A DNA stretch of 64,000 nt from Elephas maximus indicus (GCF_024166365.1 NC_064831.1:28386768-28450767); one strand, 5' to 3'. Positions 37,738 through 49,508 are shown, numbered from the stretch's first letter. The notes: generated by a model from the sequence alone, not told the origin. A program made the numbers and translations.

Positions 37738-38030
37738 TAGGTGCCATCGGGTCAGTTCCAACTCATAGCGACCCTATGCATGACAGAACAAAACACTGCC
37801 CAGTGCTGCACAATCCTCACAATCATTGTTACGCTTGAGCCCATTGTTGAAGCCGTTGTGTCAATCCATCTCATTGAGGGTCTTCTTTGATCCTCTACTT
37901 TACCAAGTATGATGTCCTTCTCTTGGGACTGGTCCCTCCTGACAACCTGTCCAAAGTACTTGAAACAAAGCCTCACCATCCTCGCTTATAAGGAGCATCC
38001 TGTCTGTACATCTTCCACGTTTTTTTCTTT
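37738..38030 (-). mobile_element. RTE LINE 3' end fragment
   Basis: The minus strand encodes LCFKYFGQVVRRDQSQEKDI then RRPSMRWIDT, the RTE C-terminal region also seen near 16370 (plus strand). The tail ccaactcatagcgacccta is shared with AfroSINEs. Confidence 0.85.
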
Positions 38031-38034
38031 TTCA

Positions 38035-38835
38035 CCCCATCCCTTTGCCCTTACTAAGAAACTACATCGTCTTCTTAAAATTTTTTATTGTTTAGCATGT
38101 ACACCATAAGGGTAAACTCCTCACTGATTCAAAGACTACTCTGGGAGAAGAGTAAGGCAAATATTCATGCCATCACCTGCATTCTATAAGCATTCCTAAT
38201 TGACCAAAAGTAAGATTGGTTCTTTCTAGCAATGCTTGCCACCACTACCACTACCAGTTCCATAGAGTTTACACATAATATATTTTTAAATTTATTTCTC
38301 TCTCACTCTCTTTCTATCATCTGTCTAAATTTACTTTGAGGCTAAGGAAATGCATATTCATAGATTAACATCTTCTACTTAGATTTCTCTGAATTCTTTA
38401 AGGATATGGCATTTTGGGAGGTTTTAGCAGAAGAGCTACTCACTGATTTGAGGATACCTGCTTATTTGTTGAACAAATTTTTGATGCATTCATATACAGT
38501 TTACAACACTTGACAGGTGTTTTAGAAGATACCCAAAATTGTGGTATGTGGTCTCCACGCTGCTACCTGCGTTCTAGTCAAGGAACAAAATAATAAATGT
38601 TAATACTTGGATTAAATAAGAATAGGAAAGATTTCTTTCCACCAGAAGATAAAATTCAGTGTTGAATGGATGTTATATCCCATGAGTGCACCAGGAGAGG
38701 GAGGATAGTGTGTCCTAGAACAGCAGTCTTCATGAAGGAGCTGAGTCTTAGACTGTGCTTTGAAGGATGGGGAACATGTAGGCAGACAGACAAAGTGGAA
38801 GTGGGAGTGAGCAGATGAACCTGGTCTTCCTTAAC
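38035..38835. other. Intergenic, no gene recognised
   Basis: Unique-looking AT-rich sequence; nothing assignable. Confidence 0.55.
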
Positions 38836-38837
38836 TC

Positions 38838-39055
38838 ACGAAGTCCCTGGGTGATGCAAATGGTTAATGTGCTTGAGTTCTAACCGAAAGGTGGGGGGTT
38901 TGAGTCCACTCAGAGGCACCTCAGAAGAAAGAACTGGCGACTTACTTCTGAAAGATCAGTCACTGAGAGCCCTGTGGAACACAGCTCTACCCTGACATAT
39001 ATGGGATCACCACGAATCAGAATCTACTCAGCGGCAACTGGTTTTTTGGTTTTGT
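38838..39055 (+). mobile_element. AfroSINE variant with alternative body
   Basis: Same subfamily as 9539-9752: gaagtccctgggtgatgc, gaagaaagaactggcgact, ctgaaagatcagtcactga. Confidence 0.82.
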
Positions 39056-39389
39056 TAACTCAGCTTCTTCTGACTCTGGTTGAAGAGGAAGGACCTGCCA
39101 TTTTAATTGGAGTGGAATGGAACCTGTGACTGGGAAGGGAGGGGGAGAAGGGCAGTGACTTCTTAAAGAGTAATTACTAGGGAGGAATGCTAAATCACTT
39201 TACAGTGGAACACACAGGCACAGGAATATAAAGCCAGGAATAATATGAGGATGTCTGTTTTCACTCTTTTATTCAATATAGTTCTGGGAGTTCGAACTCC
39301 CAAGATAAGAAAAGGATAAGAAATAAGAAACGTCAAGTTATAATGATTTGTAGGTAAGGCATATAAAGCGAAAAACTGTTAAAACTAAT

Positions 39390-40196
39390 GAAAGTGCCCT
39401 GTAAGACTACTCCATACCAGATAAATGCAGTACGTGAAAACTAATAGTTTTCATGATAACAGCAAAGAGCAGCTGGATATGTCTCACAAATAGTCACCTT
39501 CACGATGTGAACAAAACCTATAAAATATTAAAAAAAAAAAAAACTTTAATAGGAAATGTGGAAGTTCTATATAAAAGAACAAAAAACTGTACTGGAGGTA
39601 TTTTAAAAGACTTAATGAATAGGAATACATACTGTGTCCCTGAGAGAAAAGGCTCAATGTTTTAAATATGTTGCTCCCATAAAGGAGCCTGGTGGCGCAG
39701 TGGGTAAGAGCTCAGGCTGCTAACGAAAAGGTCAGCAGTTGGAATCCACCAGCCATTCCTTGGAAACCCTATGGGGCAGTTCTACTCTGTCCTGTAGGGT
39801 TGCTATGAGTCAGAATCAACTGTTTTGGTTCCTATAAAATTTAACATAAAGATTTAATATGATTTTAGTCAGTTTATTTAAACAATTTTACAAATTGAGA
39901 ACAAGTTTACGTGATAAAGTTTTTGAAATATTTAAGAAATTTTTGAAAAAGCAGAACCATGAGAAGTGGGGGTGTCTGTTCTGTCAGGTATAAAAGGCAT
40001 AAAACTAGGTCATTGAAGAAAAACTAGTGTAGTAGTAAGTCATGGTTCATGAATACTGTGGCAAAGGGAACACTGTGCTGCTGTTTTAAAAAAACAGAGT
40101 AGATTTGAACATGCTGATATGGAAATGGCCACAATAGATAGCAAAAAATAAATAAAATAAAGTTGTAAGAACATACTAAATAAATATATAGAGACT
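39390..40196 (+). mobile_element. L1 ORF2 fragment, old, interrupted by an AfroSINE
   Basis: The sense text near 39890-40060 (aaattgagaacaagtttac, ggtataaaaggcataaaac, actagtgtagtagtaagtc) resembles the L1 ORF2 3' part. Uncertain boundaries. Confidence 0.45.
39680..39832 (+). mobile_element. AfroSINE, short form
   Basis: aaggagcctggtggcgcagt, ccctatggggcagttctact, ctatgagtcagaatcaact. Confidence 0.93.
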
Positions 40197-40622
40197 CTTA
40201 CGGATTGAATTGTGTCTCTGCAAAAGATATGTTTAAGTTCTAACCACTATACCTGTGATTGTGACTTTGTTTGGGGAGGTAGAGTCTGTCTTTGCAGATC
40301 AGCTAATGATCTCATACCAGAGAAGGTACTTCTGGCTACTTCTGAATGGTGCATTATAAAGGGGAGACACATACCGGGGGGGAAGACACCATGTGAGGTT
40401 CACCTATAAGCCAAGGGATGTCAAGAAGTGTCTGTGGCTACAGAAGCTGAAAGAGGCAAGGAAGTGTCTTCCTCTGCAGCTGACAGAGAAAGAGAGAGTA
40501 TAGCCCTGCTGACATCCTGAATTTGGACTTCTATCCTCCAGGACAGAAAATAAATTTGTTTTTTAAAGTCTTTAAAAACATTGTGGTATTTTGTGATGGC
40601 AGCCCTAGGGGATTGATTAGAC
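40197..40622 (+). mobile_element. Solo LTR, ERVL-MaLR (MLT1-like)
   Basis: ggattgaattgtgtctctgc, gtctttgcagatcagcta, ctgctgacatcctgaatttgg, ccaggacagaaaataaattt and gatggcagccctaggg are in MaLR LTR order. No internal genes. Confidence 0.8.
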
Positions 40623-40624
40623 AA

Positions 40625-41820
40625 TAGACTTTCTTAAAGGTGGTTGATTGAACAAACATGCATATCTCATACGAAATACCAGTTTTAAATGCAAATATAA
40701 CAGCATTTAGCTTATATGTAAAATCACCAAAACTATAATTTTGTAATTTCATAGCTCATACATACATGTGTATTTTGTATGTATGTTTTCACCAGAGCAA
40801 TGGCATCACTGCACAAAACTCACCCAACTGTTTTTATTTCTTGATACACGACAGTAAGGAAGGAGGAGTGAAAGGAAAAGGAACTATGGTTGTCCTTTCT
40901 TTTCCTTTCTTTCTAGGTCATCATTTTCAGCATAAGTGGTTGGCTAATGCAGGAAAGCAACATGAGAAAGAAGGGATATGAGACAGTTCCTTGGCTGGTT
41001 GTGATTCTTACAATGGCATTGCCCTCTTTCTGCGTTTAGAGCAAGTTGGGTCAAATGGTGATATTTCTGTATTCTTACCAAGGAGCTGGGTCGTGGTACA
41101 CTGGGAGTGTGGGTTCTCTAGGACTAAATAAATAGAAAAGACATCTAGAATTTTCTTTTGGTTGCCTGTTTTGGGAGTTACTACCAAACACCAGTAGCCA
41201 GCATCATGGAATTCGCTTACATGTCTCAAAACTATTGGGAGAAGTGATAAGATTCCAGTTTGGTTATTATTGTTTTGTTGTCGTTGTTACTTGCTGTTGA
41301 TATTGGGAGTAAAAATGCATGCAGCCTTTCAACATTTGCATAAAGTTTGGCAGAAAGTGCATTTTAAAGTATCCATAGTTTTTTTTTTTTTAATATGATA
41401 TAAGATAAAAAATGCTTCCTCCTAAAGATCTGGGTTTAAAGGGGGAGAAAGAAAAATTAGTGGTGACAATGAATGGATAAGAAGTGTGGAAGAAAAAGAC
41501 AAAATCTAAGCCCTAGAATTCTCAGCCACACTTTCCTTTCTCTAAAGGAAATTGCTCTGAAGCTGTTTTACAAAAGGAATGTTCTGGTCGCCTTGGAAAC
41601 CACCAATGAGTTTCTATGTCTTACACATTGCTTCCACTAAGTATGTCATGGTTTTGTAGAATTGGTAACATTCTTGTTGCTACCCATTTCAGAAAGCCTT
41701 AAAGTGAAGCTGACTTTTGAATACATTCATCAACAAACACTCTTTGACAGCCTCTTCTGTCACAGTCACTGCTGATGGCACTAGGGCTGTAATTAAAAAA
41801 AAAAAAAAACGCTGCTGTCA
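40625..41820. other. Intergenic, no gene recognised
   Basis: No open frame or repeat I can name, apart from A- and T-runs. Confidence 0.55.
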
Positions 41821-41825
41821 AGTGG

Positions 41826-42004
41826 GGGCCCCTGGTGGTGCAGTGGTTAAAGAGCTTGGCTGCTAACCAAAAGGTCAGTGGTTTGAATCCACGAGGAGCT
41901 CCTTGGAAACCCTATGGGGCAGTTCTACTCTGTCCTATAGGGTTGCTATGAGTCGGAATCAACTCCATGGCAAAGGGCTTGGGTTTTTTTTTTTTTTTTT
42001 TTTA
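41826..42004 (+). mobile_element. AfroSINE, short form, with 22-nt T-rich end
   Basis: cccctggtggtgcagtggtt, gctgctaaccaaaaggtcag, ctatgagtcggaatcaact, then a long T-run. Among the best preserved copies. Confidence 0.95.
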
Positions 42005-42116
42005 GCTATCAAGTAGATTCCGACTCATAATGACCCTAAAGGGTAGAGTAGAACTGCCCCATAGGGTTTCCAAGGCTGTAAATCTTTATGGTAGTGGACT
42101 GCCACATCTTTCTACC
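42005..42116 (-). mobile_element. AfroSINE, head deleted, part of left duplication arm
   Basis: Tail and long-form block are present (gtagtggactgccacatctt), but the head is missing at the junction with the arm. The same SINE is complete at 47280-47474 in the other arm. Confidence 0.85.
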
Positions 42117-42754
42117 TTTTAAAAGGTATAACAGATACTTGAAATTAACATACATATTCCACGCCTATACACTATGTATAAAATCTTCATTTCCTAAGCT
42201 AGTGATCAATAAATATTTTATTGCCTGAACAAATGTCTAAAGTAAGAAGAAATCAAAAATCTAATTTTCTGGGGATTTTGGATGAAATGCCTTTAACTCA
42301 TTTTGAAGCACAGCCCATATTATAGAATTATAAGGGTGAGGGATACTCCTCACACTAGCTCAAGAATTCGGGTAGAATAAAAGGCCTGTTTAAATTCTGG
42401 CTAAGCAAAGCTCTGAGAGCAGAGAGCTGAAGACATTACACACACACCTGGAGTTTAGTGTAATCTGACTTCACAGAAAGAATGATCAAACTCAGTAATC
42501 TCTTCAATGTGCATTCTGTGGCAGAAGAAAGAGCTTGCGAGGATAAGGGAAGCCTGCAAGTCACGTGGAATTCCCTTCCAAGGCTGTAGCCACCTGCTCT
42601 GTGAGTGCCCAGCTGAGCCCTCACCTGACCACAGAATGGTGTTGTCCAGGGACATCTTGATTTGCACCTGACACAATAAGCTATTATGCTGGAGGCCTTG
42701 GGAGGGGTCAGTGTACTGACTTACCAGCTGATTTACAAGCTCTAGCTAGAAGAA
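42005..42754 (-). repeat. Left arm of inverted segmental duplication
   Basis: The reverse complement matches 46642-47474 with roughly 94-95% identity by eye over a 638-bp unique core (42117-42754). Not a repeat family I recognise. An adjoining AfroSINE is shared, with its head lost here. Confidence 0.9.
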
Positions 42755-42840
42755 AGAGTAAAGAATCTGCCATATCTTTAGGTAATTATTAAAGACTTAA
42801 GCAGCATCAACTAGGAATGATGGAAAGTAAAACAAAACGT

Positions 42841-43000
42841 CAAACCAAACCTATTGTCATCAAGCTGCTTCTGGCTCAAAGTGACCCTACGGGACAGAGT
42901 AGAACTGCCCCATAGGGTTTCCAAGGAGCAGCTGGTAGATTTGAACTTGCAACCTTTTGGCTAGCAGCCCAGCACTTTACCACTGAGCCAGGGGCTGTAA
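42841..43000 (-). mobile_element. AfroSINE, short form
   Basis: caaacctattgtcatcaagc, actgccccatagggtttcc, caaccttttggctagcagc. Confidence 0.9.
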
Positions 43001-43239
43001 TGGCGGCCAAGAATTTTTAAGTCTATTTTCTCACAAAAACCATTGGATCCTTAATAATTCTTCCCAAATTAGATGCATGTCTAGTGTCTAATGGAACCCC
43101 AAGCCTTCTTCTTCTCTCTTGACTTGGCTCTTTATTTTTTCAGCTCCACTTGTGGAAATGTCAAATGCAGAGCATATTTTTGTTTGATATGTTTATACCT
43201 CTGCTGTATGTAATCTGTTTACACCTCTGCTGTGTGCAA

Positions 43240-43412
43240 TTTGGAAACCCTGGTGGTGTAGTGGTTAAGAGCTACAACTGCTCACCAAAACTTCAGCAGT
43301 TCGAATTCACCAGGCGCTCCTTGGAAACTCTATGAGGCAGTTAGTTCTACTCTGTCCTGTAGACTCCCTATGAGTTGGAATCGACTAACAGCAATGGGTT
43401 TGGTTTTGGTTT
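43240..43412 (+). mobile_element. AfroSINE, short form
   Basis: ggaaaccctggtggtgtagt, cagcagttcgaattcaccag, tgagttggaatcgactaac. A few bases inserted in the body. Confidence 0.92.
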
Positions 43413-43952
43413 GTGTGCAGTTTGTTGCCAGGCTATAGATGCTATAGAAACATTCCATGCACACACTTGGGTTCAAGTCCTGGGAAAAAACTTTGGGCCC
43501 TTCTATGCAGTTTGACAAAGCAGGATATGTATGACTCTTTTATAAATGTGATAATATTTTTTGTTTTTGTAATACTATAATATTTATAATACAAGTTTGT
43601 TTTGAAAAGATATTGGTACTTGGTTACCTAATTATTTTAATGTATCAGATAGAAATCATTGATACTTAATGTCATGTATTGTGCTTTAATTTGACAAAAA
43701 AATGGACATTTACTCAATTTCCTCTGCCTTATGATTCAGAGGGTGGGTGTGCTTTCTATCTGATTTAAAATTATCCCCTTCTTTCCTAAACTGAATGACA
43801 TTTCTTATCTGTTTCCTGTCTCGGCTTTGTTTTTCTCACTTGTCATTTTCTAATATTATTTATTTATTTTTAAAAATTATTATGTTTCCGTGATAGAACG
43901 TAAGTCACAAAAGAGCAGGACTGTATTATTCACTGACATATTTCTAGCACAT

Positions 43953-44143
43953 TGACCCATTGCCTAGTCGATTCCAGCTCACAGTGACCCTACAGGACAG
44001 AGTAGAACTGCCCCGTATGGTTTCCAAGGCTGTACATCTTTAGGGAAGCATGCTGCCACATCTCTCCCGCAAGGATGGTGGGTTCCAACTGCTGACCTTT
44101 CAGTTAGCAGTGGAGTGCTTAACCACTGTGCCACCAGGTCTCT
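43953..44143 (-). mobile_element. AfroSINE, long form
   Basis: cccattgcctagtcgattcc, long-form block catgctgccacatctctcc, head ending ccaccaggtctc. Confidence 0.92.
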
Positions 44144-44164
44144 TACCGATGCATTAAAAAAAAA

Positions 44165-44316
44165 AAATTGCTGTTGAGTCAATTCTGACTCATAGAGACC
44201 GTATAGGACAGGGTAGAACTGCCCCATAGCGTTTCCAAGGGCACCTCGTGGATTCGAACTGCCCACCTTTTAGTTAGCAGCTGTAGCTCTTAACCACTAC
44301 ACTACCAGTGCTTCCA
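44165..44316 (-). mobile_element. AfroSINE, short form
   Basis: gctgttgagtcaattctgac, actgccccatagcgtttcc, accttttagttagcagctg. Confidence 0.92.
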
Positions 44317-44319
44317 CTG

Positions 44320-45295
44320 ACACACAGTAGGTACCCAACATGTTTTGTTAGACTATTGAAGCCAGAAATTTCCAGTAATTGAATTACTTTCCAGTGATTT
44401 GATTTGAATTTTTTTAATCTTTCATTATAAAAGTAAATTATTAAATGAATTATTAAACTATTAAAAAAAAAAACCTATAGGGGGTTGGAAAATATTTTAA
44501 TAAGGATAATTTACATTTTATGAATTTAAATGCAATCAACAGCTAACATGTAGCAAATTCTCAGATTTGAAAGAAACTTTGATGAGATTAAGTTGGACTG
44601 AGAAGCAGCACTTAAAGTCTCAGCGTATTTGCAGGCCTCGGTTTTCCCAGTGGACGGCTGCAGAATTTTCTTCTTTAGACAAACTACACCCTCTACCGCC
44701 CCTTTTTGGTATAGCTTATTGTTTAAAGATCCTACAATGCCCCAGAATTGCTTGAGATTTTTACCTCCAGTGTCTTATTTTATAAACTCTTTTTTAAAGT
44801 CTAGAAAGAACATTAGTAAATATAATATGTGTTACTCCCTTGTCTAATTTCTGACTTGAACTCAAAATTCAAACTGGTGAGGATGGTCTGAAGGTCAGTG
44901 GCAAAAAATATTTTACTCATTTGGATACAAAAGTCTATTTCCTGTAATTTGTCCCTGAGTTGAGTGACCCCGTGGGATAAAAGTCTTTTCCCTTGTAGCT
45001 TCATCATAAACTGAGTTTATGGAAAGCAAGGACTGACATGCATTTCAAGTAGCCTTTTATCACTATTATCTGTGGAAAAAAAAAAAAAAAAAGGTAAAAA
45101 TCAGCAACTGGAAATTTCTGAGACCGGACTAGAAATGACCCACCACTGAGAAAGGCAGTGTTCGGTTGGCATCTTTGACATCATCTTTTAAAATAGTGCC
45201 CATGGATTTCTTAAAAATTTCCTGACATTTCAGACTTTCCACAATCAACACCATCCCGATGATCCTATCAGGCAGTATGTTTTCTTCCAAATAGA
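44320..45295. other. Intergenic, no gene recognised
   Basis: AT-rich with A-runs near 44463 and 45075; no assignable feature. Confidence 0.5.
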
Positions 45296-45420
45296 GGGCT
45301 GCACACAGGAGGGGGTCACGCGGGGGGCGGGGGGGGTCACGTGGAGGGCGGGGGTCACTCGGGGGGGGGTCACGCGGGACGGGGTCACGGGGGCGGGGCG
45401 CACGGGGGAGCAGGGAAGTG
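45296..45420 (+). repeat. G-rich VNTR with GGTCACG units
   Basis: Irregular tandem units built on gggggtcacgcgggg with runs of up to ten G. At least five copies of ggtcac are visible. Strong G-quadruplex potential on the plus strand, plus one CACGTG E-box. Confidence 0.85.
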
Positions 45421-45612
45421 TGCGCGTTCAGAGCAGAGTCTGCAGAGCTCCGCGACGTGGTTTCACTCTCCGCCTTGACATTAATGGTGCAGCGTGCCCA
45501 CAGGCAAGTTTATTAACTTTTCTGTTTCTCAGTTTCTTCACTGGTAAAACGAGGGTAATAATAACACAACCCCATAAAGTCATTGTACCTATTGAAGAGT
45601 AAAGTGTTTATG

Positions 45613-45770
45613 GCCAAAAACCCATTGCCATCCAGTCAGTTCCGACCCATAGCGACCCTATAGGACAGAGTAGAACTGCCCCTAGGGTTTCCAAGGAGCC
45701 GCTAGTGGATTCTCACTGCGGACCTTTGGGTTAGCAGCCGAACTCGTAACCACTGCGCCACCAGGGCTCC
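45613..45770 (-). mobile_element. AfroSINE, short form
   Basis: cccattgccatccagtcagt, actgcccctagggtttcc, head accagggctcc. Confidence 0.93.
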
Positions 45771-45867
45771 TATAATGCCCAGCAGATAAATGGTAAGCAT
45801 TCTATTCGTATTGTTGTTAGCTTCTGTGGTAAAAAAAAAAAAAAAAAAAAATTATTTTTCTGTGGTG

Positions 45868-46136
45868 TTGGCCCCTGATTCATCGCGCCGTAAGATTAGA
45901 TCATTGTAATTCATAGGGTTTTCACTGGCTGAGTTTTGGAAGTAGATTGCCAGGCGTTTCTTCCCAGTCTGTCATAGTCTGGAAGCTCCGTCGAAACCTG
46001 TCCAGCCTGATAATAACACACAAGTGTCCACTGACACACAGCTGGTGGCTGTGCATGAGGCGCATTTGGCCGGTAATTGAACCCAGGTCTCACGCATGGA
46101 CGGCAAGAATTCTACCACCTAACCACCAATGCCCTC
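45868..46136 (-). mobile_element. tRNA-Gly-headed SINE with RTE-like body
   Basis: The minus strand starts with a tRNA-Gly-like segment (46066-46133): GCATTGGTGGTTAGGTGG, TAGAATTCTTGCC, GGGTTCAATTACC, i.e. recognisable A and B boxes. The body includes AACGCCTGGCAATCTACTTC and GTGAAAACCCTATGAATTAC, which recurs at 51860-52022. It is not an intact tRNA gene, and the head differs from the AfroSINE head. Confidence 0.75.
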
Positions 46137-46218
46137 TCTCTATAAGTATTAGATTTTATTAATTAAATTATAATAAACTATGATCATTAATACAATTATT
46201 AATAGATACTTTCCATCA

Positions 46219-46430
46219 AAGTGCCCTGGTGGTGCGGTGGTGAAAGCGCTCGACTACTAACCAAAGGTCAGCTGTTCAGACCCGCCAGCCCTGCTCTGCG
46301 GGAGAAAGACGTGGCAGTCTGCTTCTGTAAAGATTTGCGGCCTTGGAAACCCTGTGGGGCAGTTCTGCTCTGTCCTGTTGGGTCACTAGGACTCAGAATC
46401 GGCTCGATGACATTGTGTTTGGTTTTTGGC
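46219..46430 (+). mobile_element. AfroSINE, long form
   Basis: gtgccctggtggtgcggtgg, gaaagacgtggcagtctgct, ctcagaatcggctcgatgac. Confidence 0.93.
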
Positions 46431-46479
46431 TTTTTTAAATCTTTTGTCATACCTAGTTGATGCTGCTTAAAAAACAAAA

Positions 46480-46640
46480 AAAAAAAACCCACTGCCATCA
46501 AATCAGTTCCGACTCATAGTGACCCTACAGGACAGAGTAGAACTGCCCCACAGAGTTTCCAAGGAGCACCTGGTGGATTTGAACTGCCAACCCTTTGGTT
46601 AGCAGCCATAGCACTTAACCACTATACCACCAGGGTTTCC
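46480..46640 (-). mobile_element. AfroSINE, short form
   Basis: cccactgccatcaaatcagt, actgccccacagagtttcc, head accagggtttcc. Ends at the right duplication arm. Confidence 0.93.
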
Positions 46641-46641
46641 T

Positions 46642-47474
46642 TCTTCTAGCTAGAGCTGGTAAATGAGCTCTGGACCACTGGGACACTGACCCCTCCCAAG
46701 GCCTCCAGCATAATAGCTTATTGTGTCAGGTGCAAATCAAGATGTCCCTGGACAACACCATTCTGTAGGTCAGGTGAGGGCTCAGCTGGGCACTCACAGA
46801 GCAGGTGGCCACAACCTTGGAAGGGGATTCCATGTGACTTGCAGGCTTCCCTTATCCTCCCAAGCTTTTTCTTCTCCCACAGAATGCACATTGAAGAGAT
46901 TACTGAGTTTGATCATTCTTTCTGTGAAGTCAGATTACACTAAACTCCAGGTGTGTGTGTAATGTCTTCAGCTCTCTGCTCTCAGAGCTTTGCTTAGCCA
47001 GAATTTAAACAGGCCTCTTATTCTACCGGAATTCTTGAGCTAGTATGAAGAGTATCCCTCACCCTTATAATTCTATAATACGGGCTGTGCTTCAAAATGA
47101 GTTAAAGGCATTTCATCCAAAATCCTCAGAAAATGAGATTTTTGATTTCTTCTTTAGGCGTTTGTTGAGGCGATAAAATATTTATTGATCACTAGCTTAG
47201 AAAATGAAGATTTTATACATAATGTATACACATGGAATATGTATGTTAATTTTGAGTATCTGTTATAGCTTTTAAAAGGAGCCCTGGTGGCACAGTGATT
47301 AAAGCACTCAGCTGCTAATTGAAAGGTTGGTGGTTTGAATCCACCAGCCACTCCACTGGAGAAAGATGTGGCAGTCCACTTCCATAAAGACTTACAGCCT
47401 TAGAAACCCTATGGGGCAGTTCTACTCTGTCTTTTAGGATCACTGTGAGTTGGAATCAACAATTTTGGTTTAGT
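46642..47474 (+). repeat. Right arm of inverted segmental duplication
   Basis: Core 46642-47279 pairs with 42117-42754 on the opposite strand, and the complete AfroSINE at 47280-47474 is the counterpart of the truncated one at 42005-42116. Spacer between arms is about 3.9 kb. Confidence 0.9.
47280..47474 (+). mobile_element. AfroSINE, long form, complete copy in right arm
   Basis: gagccctggtggcacagtga, gaaagatgtggcagtccact, tgtgagttggaatcaac. Confidence 0.93.
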
Positions 47475-47610
47475 ATACATTTTAATCCATTGAATTCTTA
47501 ATTATTCTTCCCGTATTGGATGTATCTGTCAAGCTAAATTGTTGGCTTTTTGTAAAAAATGGTGACTTCTGGGATTAAAGTATATGTATGTTTGGGTTTT
47601 ATGTATGTAC

Positions 47611-47787
47611 AAGAAACCCTGGTGGTGTAGTGGTTAAGAGCTATGGCTGCTAACTGAAAGGTTGGCTGTGTGAACCCAGTAGGTGCTCCTTGGAAACCCT
47701 ATGGGGCAGTTCTACTCTGTCCTGTAGGGTTGCAATGAGTTAGAATCGACTGCACGGCAACAGATTTGGTTTGGTTTTTTGGTTTAT
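47611..47787 (+). mobile_element. AfroSINE, short form
   Basis: gaaaccctggtggtgtagtg, gctgctaactgaaaggttgg, tgagttagaatcgactgc. Confidence 0.93.
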
Positions 47788-48268
47788 GTATGTATAATAT
47801 ATATAAAAAAAAATTTTTTTTTTTTATATATTAGGTACTTGAAATATTTCACTTTGTTAACTGCTGTTTAATTTAAAAAGCTTAATAGAATTTATTTACT
47901 TAGCTAGCTGTGCATACATTTATTATGAAACAAGGTGAATTTCCCCCATCCTTCAGCCCTCCATCGGCTATGTATCTATGCATTCAATTCAACGCCATTT
48001 CCTTTTCAAAGACCCGGCTTATTGTTTGGAGGGGAGAGGCATGCAGTAGAGACTGTGAGTTAATAATACTCAATAACCATTCTACTCTTCTTTTTTAGTA
48101 AGCGAACCCTGATTTTTGCCGGGGGGGTGGTAATTCACCCACCTAAAATGTAATACATCCTTGAAGTTATGTGTGGCCATGTGGGGAAGTCCAAGTTTGG
48201 GGAGTTCTAGCAGAAATACTGTATGGGACTTCCAGGAACCTTACTTAAGAGTTGGTGACTCAGCTGGA

Positions 48269-48440
48269 GGGAAACTCTGGTGGCATAGTGGTGAAGTGCT
48301 ACGGCTGCTAACCAAGAGTTCAGCAGTTTGAATCCGCCAGGTGCTCCTTGGAAACTCTATGGAGCAGTTCTACTCTGTTCTATAGGGTCACTATGAGTCG
48401 GAATCGACTTGACGGCAGTGGGTTTGGTTTTTTGGTTTTG
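48269..48440 (+). mobile_element. AfroSINE, short form
   Basis: gaaactctggtggcatagtg, tatggagcagttctactctg, ctatgagtcggaatcgact. Confidence 0.93.
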
Positions 48441-48567
48441 ACTCAGCTGGGAGGCCTGCCTTTTTCACCCTTTTCCTGTCAGGACAGTCAATGTGGTAGC
48501 AGGTGCTCCAGCTACCATCTTGGAATAAGACCTGACCTTGAAGACAGAAGTTAGTCTAGTATGTTAT

Positions 48568-48780
48568 TGGTGGTGTTAGGTACTGTCAAGTTGATTTTGA
48601 CTCATGGCGATGCCATATGACAGAGTAAAAGTGCCCCCTGGGGTTTTCTAGGCTGTAATTCTTTAATCTTTATGGAAGCAGATTGCCTGGTCTTTCTCCT
48701 GTGTACCTGCTAGGTGGATTTGAATAACAACAGAAATACTGAAGCCTGAGGTGCTTATGAGCATAATACTGCTATGCCAG
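48568..48780 (-). mobile_element. AfroSINE, long form, diverged
   Basis: gttaggtactgtcaagttga, ggctgtaattctttaatc, decayed head with ctgctatgcc. Confidence 0.75.
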
Positions 48781-48784
48781 CCCT

Positions 48785-49439
48785 ATACTGCCCATTTCTA
48801 GACTTCCACTGTGTGATAGAGAAATAAACTTCTGTTTTCTCTTGCTACTGTTATTTTGGCCTTTCTACTACCTGCACCCTTATTGAATTTTAACAGATAT
48901 AGGGGACTTGCTTATGAGCATCCTGCGTGATAGACAAGGTGGGTACCCATCTGGGACAATTCAGATTGAAGAGATGGTGAGATCTTTTGTTGAATGATCT
49001 GTGGTCAAAATGTAGGCAACAGTGAGAGGAAGGCCTTCGTAGGAAAGTAATGAGAAAAAGCCGATGTAGCTTCTCTGGCAGGGCAAAGTGGTGAGCTCAT
49101 GGGAATGGCAAGGGCCGTCCATGGGTGTTGGCTCAGCCTCCTGATGCTTTCAGGTGCCAGAGCTGGCTCTTGGCCGCCTCCAGCCTACTGACTTCCTTCT
49201 CTTGAAAGAGCTAGAAACTCTCTGCTCTGTCACCTTCGGAGCTTCTCATTTGAATCTTAAAGCCCTAGTTTGAAAGTCAAAATCATATTACAAATAGTTT
49301 TTTTTTTTTTTTTTTTTAAATTCCTGAATTCTTGCTCTAACAATCCTTATTTTCCTCCAGGCAATATGCTTGCCTCTAACTGATGAGTGGAAGGGTCAAG
49401 AAGTAGAGGATAGAAAAACACAGAATTAATATTCGCTGT
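48785..49439. other. Intergenic, no gene recognised
   Basis: Mixed-composition DNA with a 19-nt T-run near 49300. Nothing assignable. Confidence 0.5.
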
Positions 49440-49508
49440 TATGTTATAGGGTTACTATGAGTCAGAATTGACTTGATGGCAATGGGTTTGGGTTTTTTTT
49501 TTTGGTTT
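49440..49508 (+). mobile_element. AfroSINE tail fragment
   Basis: ctatgagtcagaattgactt, then gggtttgggttttttttt. Confidence 0.75.

Noticed and set aside
46066-46133. tRNA-Gly gene
   Set aside because: The anticodon arm and acceptor stem pairing are degraded, and it is followed by a SINE body; it is a SINE head or pseudogene.
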